DNA of 64,000 nt from Botrimarina mediterranea (lineage in GTDB: Bacteria > Planctomycetota > Planctomycetia > Pirellulales > Lacipirellulaceae), in the NCBI RefSeq assembly GCF_007753265.1, contig NZ_CP036349.1:3629363-3693362 (forward strand), written 5' to 3'. Each line of letters opens with the position of its first letter. Position 1 is the first letter of the stretch. The notes under the pieces are model-generated. The model did not search any database. It saw only the letters and a list, made by a program, of their open reading frames with translations, and was not told where the DNA came from. Of the stretch, positions 26,705-36,204 are shown piece by piece. The position numbers and the translations under genes are program-made.

Positions 26705-27903
26705 AAGTAGCTCTCTTAAGTCACACGTTCCTCTCCACCGACGGCCAGGGGAAGGTCAACGCCAAGGTTGCCGAACACCTTCTCCGGCGTGGGCACGCCG
26801 TAACGCTGATCTCAGCGGACCGACAGGGCGATGTCGAAGGGCTTGAGGGTGCGTCGCACATCACCGTCTCGCCTGCGAAAGCGCCGACTCGACTGCTGCG
26901 ACACTTATTGTTCGGAAAGCGCTCGGCCGACACGATTCAACGCCTCCGTAGCGAGCATGACTTGATTGTCGCCAATGGCGGGATCAGCATGGCGTCGTCG
27001 GACGTGAACCTCTGCCACTTCGTGCACGCCAGCTGGATAAAGTCGGCGCAACATCCGGCCCGTGCGTCCAGGCGACGCCCGTGGAGTTGGTACCAGTATG
27101 CCTATTCGTGGCAGGCGCGCCGCTGGGAAGCCGACGCCTACCGGCGGGCGCGCCGGATCGTAGCGGTCTCCGGCCTTGTTAAGGAACAGTTGGTGAAGGA
27201 TGTCGGCGTTGAAGCTGCGAAGGTGGTTGTCGTCGAGAACGGCCTCGACCCCGGACCTTCAGAGAAATGCAGTATTACCCGAGAGCACGCGCGGAAAGTG
27301 TTTGATGTCGATGACGACGCATTCGTCGTCTTCTTCGCCGGCGAATTGAAGACTCCTCGAAAAAACTTCGACGTTCTTCTTCGTGCGCTTCCGACTCTGC
27401 CGCCGCAGGTGGTTCTTGTCGCGGCAGGTGCGTATGACGGAGGACCGTATCCGACGATGGCCGCCCGCCTCATGGTCCGAGATCGGGTGCGATTCCTGGG
27501 ATTCCGTCGTGACGTCAATTCGCTTTTCCCTGGTGGCGATGCGTTCGCCCTGCTATCGCATTACGACCCGTTTGGGCTAGTGCTCACCGAAGCAATGTCG
27601 GTTGGTCTCCCCATCGTCACATCGGCAACCTGCGGTGCTTGCGCGGCGGTGCGTCGCCACGATGCTGGCATCGTACTGGAGAACCCTACCGATACCACAG
27701 CCACCGCCAACGCGATACGGCTGCTACTTGGAGATCGTTCGATGCGACGGCGGATGGGTGCGGGTGGGCGAGCAGCCGCTCAGGAACTCGCTTGGCCAAG
27801 AGTTGGTGAGCGGTATGAAGCGATTCTTATAGAAGTCGCGTCGGAAGTCGCCGCTGGATCACCCGCCAGTTCGAGTCAAAGCGGAAGAGATTCGTGTGTC
27901 TGA
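26701..27903 (+). CDS. Family 4 glycosyltransferase
   Basis: A 400-residue GT-B glycosyltransferase. N-terminal MKVALLSHTFLSTDGQGKVN forms the glycine-rich acceptor loop; the C-terminal donor half has ELKTPRKNFDVLLRAL, VRFLGFRRDVNSLFPGGDAF and HYDPFGLVLTEAMSVGLPIV with the EX7E glutamate pattern. It overlaps the acyltransferase gene by four bases and the next GT4 gene by eight. The transferred sugar is unknown. Confidence 0.88.
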   Translation: MKVALLSHTFLSTDGQGKVNAKVAEHLLRRGHAVTLISADRQGDVEGLEGASHITVSPAKAPTRLLRHLLFGKRSADTIQRLRSEHDLIVANGGISMASSDVNLCHFVHASWIKSAQHPARASRRRPWSWYQYAYSWQARRWEADAYRRARRIVAVSGLVKEQLVKDVGVEAAKVVVVENGLDPGPSEKCSITREHARKVFDVDDDAFVVFFAGELKTPRKNFDVLLRALPTLPPQVVLVAAGAYDGGPYPTMAARLMVRDRVRFLGFRRDVNSLFPGGDAFALLSHYDPFGLVLTEAMSVGLPIVTSATCGACAAVRRHDAGIVLENPTDTTATANAIRLLLGDRSMRRRMGAGGRAAAQELAWPRVGERYEAILIEVASEVAAGSPASSSQSGRDSCV

Positions 27904-29050
27904 TACCATCCCGACTCGAATCGTCTCTATCGGCGCCGAGTGGCTTAACGTCCGTACCGGCGGACTCAACCGCTATGCGGAAGGGGTCTCCCGCGCGCTT
28001 GCGGCCGAGGGCGTCGCGCAACGATGGTTGGTGACAGGGACAGAAGACCTGACCCCGAGCGAGTTGGTTCAAGTTCACGCCGTCGCGTCACCCGACGACG
28101 GCGTGATCACCCGCCTTCGCGCCATGTGGCGGGAGCGTTCAATTATCGAGGGCGCCGACTTGGTCACGTCGCACTTAGCGCTCTACGCGTACCCCTTGCG
28201 TGGGCGCCTGAAGTATCTACCCCATGTCGTTCATTTCCATGGTCCCTGGGCCGACGAGTCTCACGTCGAGAAGAAGGTCGGTCTCAATGTGCGGGTCAAG
28301 CGTCATATTGAACACGCGGTGTACGCGACGGGCGACCGCTTCATCACGCTTTCGCAGGCGTTCGCCAACGTACTCTTCCATCGCTACGATGTGAATCCTG
28401 AACGAGTGCGGGTGATCCCGGGTGGCGTCGATATCGATCACTTCGAAACCGGGCTCTCAAGGCGAGACGCGCGGCGAAGCTTACGATGGGAACTCGATCG
28501 GCCAATCGTGCTTTGCGTTCGCCGGCTCGTTCACCGCATGGGGCTTGAACAACTCATCGAAGCAATGGCTGAGGTCCGCCGGAGTCGCCCCGACGCCCAG
28601 TTGATGATCGCTGGCAAAGGCCCCTTATCGCCGGCGCTGGCCGACATCGTCACTGAATCCGGCCTTGCCGATACGGTGCGTCTGCTGGGTTTCGTCCCCG
28701 ACGACGCGCTGCCGACGGTGTACCGCGCTGCGGACCTCTCGATCGTGCCAAGCCAGTCGCTAGAAGGCTTCGGGCTGATCATTCCTGAATCGTTGGCAGC
28801 GGGAACCCCCGCGCTCGTCACTCCCGTCGGGGGCATGCCGGAGATCGTTCGTGACCTAGACTCGAACCTCATCCTCCCAGGCTCGACCGTCGGCGATATC
28901 CGTGACGGGTTGCTGAACGCGCTGAACGGCCTGGAGAGCCTACCGAGTACAGCCGCTTGCCAAGCTTATGCTCAAGAACGGTTCAGCTGGCCGGCGATCG
29001 CCAAACGCGTCCTCAGCGTCTACACCGAGGCGATGGAGGCATACAACTGA
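27896..29050 (+). CDS. Family 4 glycosyltransferase
   Basis: A 384-residue GT-B protein starting at GTG. The N-terminal half contains RTGGLNRYAEGVSRAL and VVHFHGPWADESH; the donor half has VRRLVHRMGLEQLIEAM, LLGFVPDDALPTVYRAADLSI and SLEGFGLIIPESLAAGTPAL. The eight-base overlap with the previous gene and the one-base gap to the next indicate a single transcript. Confidence 0.88.
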   Translation: MSDTIPTRIVSIGAEWLNVRTGGLNRYAEGVSRALAAEGVAQRWLVTGTEDLTPSELVQVHAVASPDDGVITRLRAMWRERSIIEGADLVTSHLALYAYPLRGRLKYLPHVVHFHGPWADESHVEKKVGLNVRVKRHIEHAVYATGDRFITLSQAFANVLFHRYDVNPERVRVIPGGVDIDHFETGLSRRDARRSLRWELDRPIVLCVRRLVHRMGLEQLIEAMAEVRRSRPDAQLMIAGKGPLSPALADIVTESGLADTVRLLGFVPDDALPTVYRAADLSIVPSQSLEGFGLIIPESLAAGTPALVTPVGGMPEIVRDLDSNLILPGSTVGDIRDGLLNALNGLESLPSTAACQAYAQERFSWPAIAKRVLSVYTEAMEAYN

Positions 29051-29051
29051 G

Positions 29052-30248
29052 ATGACGGCGCCCAGTGTTCTCTTCATTGATCAAAGCGGTCAGCTAGGCG
29101 GAGCCGAGCTCTCGCTATTTGACGTCGTCCGCACTCGGCTCGATGCCGGCGCTAAGCGTGACACGGTTGCCCTCTTTACCGAGGGCCCCTTTGCTGATCA
29201 ACTCCGCTCCGCCGGCGTGCGGGTTGAAGTACTACAAGAAGATCTCAAAGTTCAGAAGAACGCGGGCCTCACACGGCACCTGGCGGCGGCGCCGAACGCA
29301 TTGAAGCTTGCGTTGAGATTAAGAAATTTGGCGACGCAACACGAGGTCATCTACGCCAATACACAACGCGCAGCCGTCATCGGCGGAGTGGCCGCCAAAT
29401 GGGCTCGGAAGCCCTTCCTGTGGCATCTGCGAGACATGCTCGACGCCAGTCACTTCAGCCGGGCCAACCGCCGGATTGCAGTGCTCACTTCCAACGCGTG
29501 CGCGAGGACAGTGATCGCTAATTCGAAGGCCACCGCCAACGCCTACCGCCGCGCCGGCGGAAAATGCCCCACAAGAATTGTCTACAACGGCATCGATGCT
29601 GTTCCTTTCGATAAAGTTACCGTCGAGGAAGCGAACGCCGTCAGGCGATCATTTGCAGTCGGTGAAGATACGCCACTCATCGGCGTATTCGGACGGATCA
29701 CCGAATGGAAGGGGCACCGCATCTTACTCGAAGCGATTCAATGCGACGAACTCGGCCGCGTACAAGTAGTCGTCGTTGGCGATGCACTGTTCACGGATGC
29801 CGATCGACGACTTGCCCATGAACTGATCTCCCTCACAAGGCGCGATGCACTCGCCGGTCGAGTACACTGGCTTGGCCATCGAAACGACGTGCCGACGCTC
29901 ATGAAGGGTTGTGACGCCATCGTTCACTGCTCGACTCAGCCGGAGCCTTTTGGACGCGTTATCCTAGAAGGTCAGCTCGCGGGTAGGCCGGTGATTGCCG
30001 CGGCGGCAGGTGGCGCTCTGGAAATCATCGAAGACGGCGTGAACGGACTCTTGACTCCCCCCGGTGATGTTCAATCGCTCTCAGCTGCGATTCAACGACT
30101 ATTATCCGATAGAGAGCTGACAAGTTCGCTCGTCGCAGCGGGGTCACGAACGGCTCGCAGTCGATTTACGTTAGCATCGTACGTCACAGCCGTAGAGGAC
30201 GTCATTAACGCTGCCGTTATAGACAATAATTCTTGCCGGACGGGCTAG
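29052..30248 (+). CDS. Family 4 glycosyltransferase
   Basis: A 398-residue GT-B protein. It opens with SVLFIDQSGQLGGAELSLFD (GGAE acceptor loop), and the donor half shows GVFGRITEWKGHRILLEAI, HWLGHRNDVPTLMKGCDAIV and EPFGRVILEGQLAGRPVIAA. I used the ATG at 29052; the longer frame upstream overlaps the previous gene. It is the last glycosyltransferase of the cluster, 116 bases before the GH16 gene. Confidence 0.88.
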   Translation: MTAPSVLFIDQSGQLGGAELSLFDVVRTRLDAGAKRDTVALFTEGPFADQLRSAGVRVEVLQEDLKVQKNAGLTRHLAAAPNALKLALRLRNLATQHEVIYANTQRAAVIGGVAAKWARKPFLWHLRDMLDASHFSRANRRIAVLTSNACARTVIANSKATANAYRRAGGKCPTRIVYNGIDAVPFDKVTVEEANAVRRSFAVGEDTPLIGVFGRITEWKGHRILLEAIQCDELGRVQVVVVGDALFTDADRRLAHELISLTRRDALAGRVHWLGHRNDVPTLMKGCDAIVHCSTQPEPFGRVILEGQLAGRPVIAAAAGGALEIIEDGVNGLLTPPGDVQSLSAAIQRLLSDRELTSSLVAAGSRTARSRFTLASYVTAVEDVINAAVIDNNSCRTG

Positions 30249-30363
30249 ATCGAATAAGCACCGCGGTCCACCCGTGAGCTGCCTTCTACGCTACACTAGG
30301 GGATTGCCAAACCAACTTTCCGCGACGGTTTTACCTACCGCTCTGTCGGGGACTGAAGTGCCA

Positions 30364-31311
30364 ATGAACATTGGATCGATCCCGCTCGGCATTGTCGCTT
30401 TTGCCGTGTGCCAAGCATTGACGGCCGGCGCCGCGCATGCGGACTGGCCCACCGAAGCCGACCCGCCACCCCCCATCGAGCAAGGCGGCTACGAGCTGGT
30501 GTGGGCGGACGAGTTCGACAAAGATGGCGTCCCCAACCCGGCCAACTGGGACTACGAGCACGGCTTCGTCCGCAACAACGAGTTGCAATGGTACCAGCCG
30601 CAAAACGCCATGGTCGATAATGGGCTCTTGACCATTCAGGCCGTCCGCGAGCGCCGTGCCAATCCCGACTACCACGTAGGGAGCCGGTCGTGGGCCACGC
30701 AACGAAAGTCTGCCGAGTACACGTCCGCCTCCGTAATAACTCAAGGCAAACGCGAGTGGCTCTACGGCCGGTTCGTGATGCGAGCCAAGATCCCGACCGC
30801 GCCCGGTATGTGGCCGGCGTTTTGGACCCTCGGCGACGGCAGTTGGCCACGCTGCGGTGAGATCGACGTGATGGAGTACTACCGCGGCATGGTACTCGCC
30901 AACGCGGCCTGGCAAGGCGAAGACCGGCTGGTCGCCTGGGACGCTGTTCGCGTGCCGATCGATCAACTCGGCGACGCCAGTTGGTCCGATGAGTTCCACT
31001 TATGGCGGGTGGACTGGACTGCGGCGAGGATCGATATCTACGTTGACGACCGATTGATCAACAGCATTGACTCCACGGTGGCGGACGGCGGCGGCCACGA
31101 AGGCAAAAACCCTTTCCGGCAGCCTCACTACCTCCTTGTCAACCTAGCCGTTGGTGGTCAAAACGGCGGCGACCCCTCAGGCGTCGAGATGCCCGCAAAG
31201 TACGTCATCGACTTCATTCGTGTCTATCAGCGACAAGACGACGGCGTCATTCCGAAATCCTCACATCGTCAGTCACTATCACCTACGGAAGTCGCGGCTC
31301 GGGCCGACTAG
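30364..31311 (+). CDS. Secreted GH16 family glycoside hydrolase
   Basis: A 315-residue enzyme. A signal peptide (about 1-26, ending AHA) is followed by a GH16 beta-jellyroll. The catalytic ExDxxE motif is seen as GEIDVMEY with Glu166, Asp168 and Glu171; other typical blocks are ELVWADEFDKDG, YGRFVMRAKIP, MWPAFWTLG and HLWRVDWTAARIDIYVDD. GH16 members cleave beta-1,3/1,4-glucans, laminarin, agarose or carrageenan. At the end of an export cluster it may trim the cell's own polymer, as the ExoK-type enzymes do; degradation of algal glucan is the alternative. The upstream in-frame ATG at 30274 is less likely. Confidence 0.88.
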   Translation: MNIGSIPLGIVAFAVCQALTAGAAHADWPTEADPPPPIEQGGYELVWADEFDKDGVPNPANWDYEHGFVRNNELQWYQPQNAMVDNGLLTIQAVRERRANPDYHVGSRSWATQRKSAEYTSASVITQGKREWLYGRFVMRAKIPTAPGMWPAFWTLGDGSWPRCGEIDVMEYYRGMVLANAAWQGEDRLVAWDAVRVPIDQLGDASWSDEFHLWRVDWTAARIDIYVDDRLINSIDSTVADGGGHEGKNPFRQPHYLLVNLAVGGQNGGDPSGVEMPAKYVIDFIRVYQRQDDGVIPKSSHRQSLSPTEVAARAD

Positions 31312-31408
31312 ACTCCGCAACGCAAGTAGCATCTCAATCACGTCCTGTCGTCTGCGGCTTCGCTGACCAACTACGCGCCGCAGCTGTTGCAATGACTGCC
31401 TAACGCCG

Positions 31409-34400
31409 TCACGCCTCTGTCTCTGTCTTCTTGTGGAAGGGCTGAAAATACCAGCGGTTCGCAGCGCGAACCGCCTTCATGGCGTCGTTGGCTGACACGA
31501 GCGCTGTCGGCACAAGGAAGAGCGACACCAGCGTTGCGAACATGACGCCGAAGGCCAACGATACCGCCATTGGGATCAAGAACTGGGCTTGCAAGGACTT
31601 ATCGATCATCAACGGCACCAAGCCGATAAAGGTGGTGACCGAGGTCAACAGGATGGGGCGAAACCGACGAGCGCCCGAGAGCAGAGCGGCCTCTTCGATT
31701 GAAGACCCCTCCTCGCGGCGACGATTGACGTAGTCGATCATCACGAGGGTATCGTTCACCGCGACCCCCGCTAGAGCGAGGATGCCAAACACAGATAAGT
31801 ACGACGGAGTGATCCCCATGAAGAGGTGCCCGAGCAAGGCGCCAATGATCGCAAAGGGCACCGCGAGCATCACAAAAAAGGGTTGGCTCATCGAATTGAG
31901 CGCGATCGCCAGCAGGCCGTACAAACAGAAGCACAACAGCAGCGATCCCAGGATTGTCGTCTTCTGAGCGTCGTCAGCTTCAGCGACGTACCCGACGTAC
32001 TCGAATGCCAGTCCGTTGGCGGCACACAGTTCGGTTATGCGTGGATTGATCTCCCTGGCGATGCCGAGGACATCGACGGTCTCGTCGGCCGGTTGAGCGC
32101 CGATGCGGAGAATTTCCGAGCCATCTTTTCTCTGGACCGAAGAGGGGGCTTTGGTAAAGGCCACTTCGGCGACCGTCGAAAGCGGGACGTTCGCCCCGAG
32201 AGGGGTTCGGATCCGCATGCGATCCAGAGTGTAGAGGGACTCGCGCTGCTCGCGAGGCAGCCGCACCATGACGCGGATATCGTCGATCCCGCGCTGCACT
32301 CGCTGGGCCTCTTCGCCAAAGAATGCTTGGCGAATCTGCTGAGCTAGAAGCTGCTGGGTAAGCCCCAACTCGGCAGCGAGCGGCTTCAGCTTCAGCTCGA
32401 GCTCGTCTTGACCGTAGTTGATGTTGGCCCACGTCGAGGCAAAGCCGGCGTATTCCTGCAATAGGGACCGAATCTGACGCGCAACATCCGCCTTCTCAGG
32501 CGACATCGGGCCGCGGAGCTCGATATTGAGGTTTTCGCCGTCGAAGTCCTGCTCGTTGCGCACCCCCGAGTCTGAACGCACTCGAAATTCGGTGGCCTCG
32601 GGGATCGGTCCAACCAGCTCGGTCCATCGCGTGACCAGCTCGCTGTTCTTCGGCCCCGGCTCGGTACGATCCGTAGGGGACATCACCTCAAACGAAATCA
32701 CGCCGCGTGACTTATCGAAATCGCGGTGTATCCGAGCGGCTCCGATAAGCTTTGAGACGTTCAAGACGAGCGACTTACCTGTTCCTGGATCGACGTACTC
32801 TTCCTGCATCTCCAGCAGGGCGTCCTCGATCCGATCCAGATAACGAACGGTCACCTCCAACGGCGTGTCGTCAGGCATGTCAAGCTCGGCGGAGATTCTC
32901 TGCCCATCGACTGCTGGGTAGGCGATGAACTCCATCCGCCCACTCAGGCAATAAGCGGTCATAAGCAGGGCGCCCACAGCAAACAAAGCCAACACCGATG
33001 CCCGGTAGTGCATCGCGACCCTAAGCACCGGCACGTAGACCTTATCGACAAACATCTCAAGTCCGTTGGCGATGGAGGCCTGGAAGCGTGAGAAAGTGTT
33101 GTCGCGGGGCGCGGCTCGCAGATGCTTGAGATGCGCGGGGAGGATCAGCTTGGATTCAATGAGCGAGAAGAGCAGCACCGGCGCAACGATCGGCGGTACT
33201 TGAGACGCAAAGTCCCCCCAACTCCCGTCGAAGAACACTAGCGGCAAGAACGCGACGATTGTCGTCAGCACGCCGAAGGTCACCGGCACCGCCACCTCAT
33301 GCGCGCCATCGACGGCCGCGTCGAGCGGGGGTACGCCGGCTCTCAACTTCATATAGATATTCTCGCCGGTGACGATGGCGTCGTCGACCACGACACCGAC
33401 GACGATGATGAACCCGAACAAGCTCATCACGTTCGCGGTTAGACCGAAGAACGGCATCGTCAGTACGCCGCCGGCAACGGCGACGGGAATCCCGAGAACG
33501 ATCCAGAACGCCAGCATCGGTCGCAGGAACAGACCCAGGAGAAGCATGACAAGCACTCCGCCTTGAACGAGCGAACCGACGAGCGTGCTCAGACGGCCTC
33601 GGATCGAAACCGATTCGTCGTCCCAAATGAAGAGATCGATCCCCTCGGGAAAACGGGCCCGGGACTTGCGGACGTACTCGTGAACCTGGTCCGAAATGTC
33701 GATAGCGCTCTCGTTGCCGGTGCGTAACACCTCGACGAAGAGCGCCGGTTTACCGTTGAACTCGACCGATTTCTCGCCCTCCTCGAATCCGTCGGTTACA
33801 GTCGCGACGTCACCGAGCAGCACATCGGCGCCGTTGGCTGCACGGATGGGAAGGCGGTTGAAGTCCCGCTCACTATAAGCCTGACCCCGGGTGCGGACGA
33901 TGAAGGTGCCACTAGCGCTGTCGATCGAACCCGCGGGCAGATCGATCGAGAATTGCCGAATCGCATCGGCGAGCTCTTGAAAGCTCAGCCCGTACGAAAC
34001 GAGTTTCTCTAGGTCAACTTCGACGCTAATTTCGTACCGACGGTCTCCCTGTACTTGGGCGCGGCTGACGCCTGGAAGAGCGATTACGTCCTCCTGCACA
34101 CGCCGCGCAACTTCGCGGAGTTCGCGTTGACTAAGGTCTCCGGTGACCGCAATGCTGAGGACCTCCCACCAATTGGAAGAGTCCGGGATCATTACGCGGG
34201 GACGTTCGGTTTCGTCCGGAAACGTCGTGATCGTATCGATTCGCGCGACGACATCGTCCATCAGCGCCCGCAGGTCGGCGCCGGGCTCGGCGTTCAAAAA
34301 GAGTCGCGCCTCGCCCTGACGGCCCTCTGAGATGATCTCTCGGATGCCCTTAACCCCTTCGAGCGCCTCTTCCATTGGGATCAAGATGGCCCGCTCGATA

Positions 34401-34570
34401 TCCTTGGCGGTGCCGCCGCGGTACACCATGTCGACCATGACCATCTCGAAATTGCGAGCCGGAGAGACCTCCAGGGGCACATGGAACATCGCCACGTAGA
34501 CGCCCGCGACGACGATCGCGAGCATCAAGAAGTTAGCGGCTATGCCATTGACGGCGAACCAGCGAATCAT
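31409..34570 (-). CDS. RND family efflux transporter, inner-membrane pump
   Basis: A 1053-residue AcrB/MexB-type protein. It has the first transmembrane helix at the N-terminus (FAVNGIAANFLMLAIVVAGVYVAM), two large periplasmic loops and the helix-4 motif GVVVDDAIVTGENIY with the proton-relay aspartates. A matching second-half segment reads GVAVNDTLVMIDYVNRRREEG. In the family it exports drugs, metals or lipids using the proton gradient; the substrate is not predictable here. It lies nine bases downstream of the adaptor gene, so they form an operon. Sequence near IEEAALLSGARRFRPILLTSVTTF is typical of the HAE-1 group. Confidence 0.93.
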   Translation of the reverse strand: MIRWFAVNGIAANFLMLAIVVAGVYVAMFHVPLEVSPARNFEMVMVDMVYRGGTAKDIERAILIPMEEALEGVKGIREIISEGRQGEARLFLNAEPGADLRALMDDVVARIDTITTFPDETERPRVMIPDSSNWWEVLSIAVTGDLSQRELREVARRVQEDVIALPGVSRAQVQGDRRYEISVEVDLEKLVSYGLSFQELADAIRQFSIDLPAGSIDSASGTFIVRTRGQAYSERDFNRLPIRAANGADVLLGDVATVTDGFEEGEKSVEFNGKPALFVEVLRTGNESAIDISDQVHEYVRKSRARFPEGIDLFIWDDESVSIRGRLSTLVGSLVQGGVLVMLLLGLFLRPMLAFWIVLGIPVAVAGGVLTMPFFGLTANVMSLFGFIIVVGVVVDDAIVTGENIYMKLRAGVPPLDAAVDGAHEVAVPVTFGVLTTIVAFLPLVFFDGSWGDFASQVPPIVAPVLLFSLIESKLILPAHLKHLRAAPRDNTFSRFQASIANGLEMFVDKVYVPVLRVAMHYRASVLALFAVGALLMTAYCLSGRMEFIAYPAVDGQRISAELDMPDDTPLEVTVRYLDRIEDALLEMQEEYVDPGTGKSLVLNVSKLIGAARIHRDFDKSRGVISFEVMSPTDRTEPGPKNSELVTRWTELVGPIPEATEFRVRSDSGVRNEQDFDGENLNIELRGPMSPEKADVARQIRSLLQEYAGFASTWANINYGQDELELKLKPLAAELGLTQQLLAQQIRQAFFGEEAQRVQRGIDDIRVMVRLPREQRESLYTLDRMRIRTPLGANVPLSTVAEVAFTKAPSSVQRKDGSEILRIGAQPADETVDVLGIAREINPRITELCAANGLAFEYVGYVAEADDAQKTTILGSLLLCFCLYGLLAIALNSMSQPFFVMLAVPFAIIGALLGHLFMGITPSYLSVFGILALAGVAVNDTLVMIDYVNRRREEGSSIEEAALLSGARRFRPILLTSVTTFIGLVPLMIDKSLQAQFLIPMAVSLAFGVMFATLVSLFLVPTALVSANDAMKAVRAANRWYFQPFHKKTETEA

Positions 34571-34579
34571 TGGCCTACG

Positions 34580-35878
34580 TCAGTTGGCGACGCCCGAGTC
34601 GGCGTCTTCGGTCTTAGCGTCGGCAATCGCTGTGCCCGACTGCGCATCAGGAATAATATCGACCTTGGCCCCTTTGGGAGTGAAGGCCATCGGTGTGGTG
34701 GCGATCCACGTGTTATGCGGCAATGACGAACTCGCCACCACCACATGGTCGGCGTCGGACCAGATTGCGCTAACGCTCAGCGGTAGCAGCGTCTGGTCGG
34801 ATTGGTTGACGAGCACGACTTTGTCTAACTCGCGCACCGCGCCTCGTGGAAGAGCGATCACGTCACGCAACACACGGCCTTCGATCGACGCCAACACGGG
34901 CTGCCCGATCCGAATCGCCGGGCGGCCCGACTCACGCCCGAAAGGGTCATCGATACGAGCGATGGCGAAGAGGTCCCGAGAGCTTTCGTCGAGGACGCCC
35001 TCGGTCCGCACAATCTCCGCTTCCCACGCCGTATCGTTTTCGCTGTTGATGGCGTCACGCAGTTCGACTCTCAGCGGCGGGTCGTCTGCGAACTCCGGCA
35101 ATTCAAGGTACTGCCGCTGTTCGCTTGAGATAGGGAGCCGCACCTCGGCGAACTCAACCGCGAAGACCTCCCCCAGCGGCGAGCTTGGGTTGGCAAGTTG
35201 CCCAAGTCCGATCTGCTTCGCTTGAACCCGACCGTCGAAGGGAGCGACGACTCGCGTCCGTTGGAGGTTGAGCGAAGCTTGGGCAAGCCGGGTCTTTGCC
35301 AGCTCAACATCCGCCTCGGCTTGCTCACGCGTTGCCGAGGCCTCGTAGACTTCCGCGCGAGACACCGCGTTGGACTCGACCAGCCGGAGCTTCCGCTCTT
35401 CGACGAGGGTCGCCAGCTTGAGGGCCGACTTCGCGGCCGCCAGTTCCGACTCGGCGATCGAGAGGGCCGTTTCGTAGTCCCGGCGGTCGATTTCCACCAA
35501 GACGTCACCAGCCTTGAAGTACGCGCCCACCTCGAAGGAAGGGCTCACCTTGACGATCGTTCCCGCTACCTCAGCCGAAAGCACCACCCGATTGACCGAC
35601 TGCACGACTGCATTCGTCTTTATGATGACGGGGTAATCTTCAACGACGAGGTTCTCGACCTTGGTCCGGAGCGTTAATGCGGCGGGAGCCTGCGCCGGCT
35701 TCTGCTCGATCTCGACTGCAAGTGTCGTAAACCCGTACCAGCCCAAGGCCAAGATGGCGATCGGAAGCGCAGAGCGCAAGGCAATGCCCAAGGGCCCGGC
35801 AGCCCGCTGAGCGGCTGTCGGTGCGGAGGATTTCGCAATCGGCTGGGGAGCGGCCGTCATCAACTGATAGTGTCGCAT
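34580..35878 (-). CDS. RND efflux periplasmic adaptor (membrane fusion protein)
   Basis: A 432-residue adaptor. A membrane anchor lies at about 33-53. The biotinyl-lipoyl-like half (VVLSAEVAGTIVKVSPSFEVGAYFKAGDVLVEID) leads into an alpha-hairpin (about 130-205, AESELAAAKSALKLA... REQAEADVELAKTRLAQASL) and the partner lipoyl half (RVVAPFDGRVQAKQIGLGQ). The C-terminal beta domains follow. It bridges the pump to the divergent outer-membrane factor. A second in-frame ATG at codon 7 is a possible start. Confidence 0.92.
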   Translation of the reverse strand: MRHYQLMTAAPQPIAKSSAPTAAQRAAGPLGIALRSALPIAILALGWYGFTTLAVEIEQKPAQAPAALTLRTKVENLVVEDYPVIIKTNAVVQSVNRVVLSAEVAGTIVKVSPSFEVGAYFKAGDVLVEIDRRDYETALSIAESELAAAKSALKLATLVEERKLRLVESNAVSRAEVYEASATREQAEADVELAKTRLAQASLNLQRTRVVAPFDGRVQAKQIGLGQLANPSSPLGEVFAVEFAEVRLPISSEQRQYLELPEFADDPPLRVELRDAINSENDTAWEAEIVRTEGVLDESSRDLFAIARIDDPFGRESGRPAIRIGQPVLASIEGRVLRDVIALPRGAVRELDKVVLVNQSDQTLLPLSVSAIWSDADHVVVASSSLPHNTWIATTPMAFTPKGAKVDIIPDAQSGTAIADAKTEDADSGVAN

Positions 35879-36204
35879 GCGGGTTAGCCTGGAGAGCCCC
35901 TCATTATAGCTATCCCCGTGGGCATTGACCGCCCCTTTTAGCCACCCCGGCGTGTCGCTTGTGGTTTAGCTCACCAGACAGCGAGATTCGTCGCTTGCTT
36001 AAGGCAGGGAGCAGCCGAGTAGGGCAGGGGGCTCCGCAGCAGCCCCGTCCGCCCAGTGAAACCTTACCGGTCGCAGTGGTTCTGCCGATCCGCTGGCGCC
36101 GATCGGTGAAGCTTTTCCGGCTCGCACGGGCAGGTTGTCCGACCGGCGCCGAAAGCAACGAAAACTCTGATGCTGACGAGAGTTCTCGATTTGCAGGGCG
36201 GGAC
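35879..36204. other. Divergent intergenic region between adaptor and outer-membrane factor genes
   Basis: About 326 bases that should contain promoters for both efflux transcripts. A plus-strand frame runs through it into the outer-membrane factor, but its translation looks non-coding before 36205. I recognised no operator palindrome or regulator gene. Confidence 0.45.

Noticed and set aside
35959-36204. N-terminal extension of the outer-membrane factor
   Set aside because: The lipoprotein signal begins after the ATG at 36205; the upstream translation has no signal peptide character.
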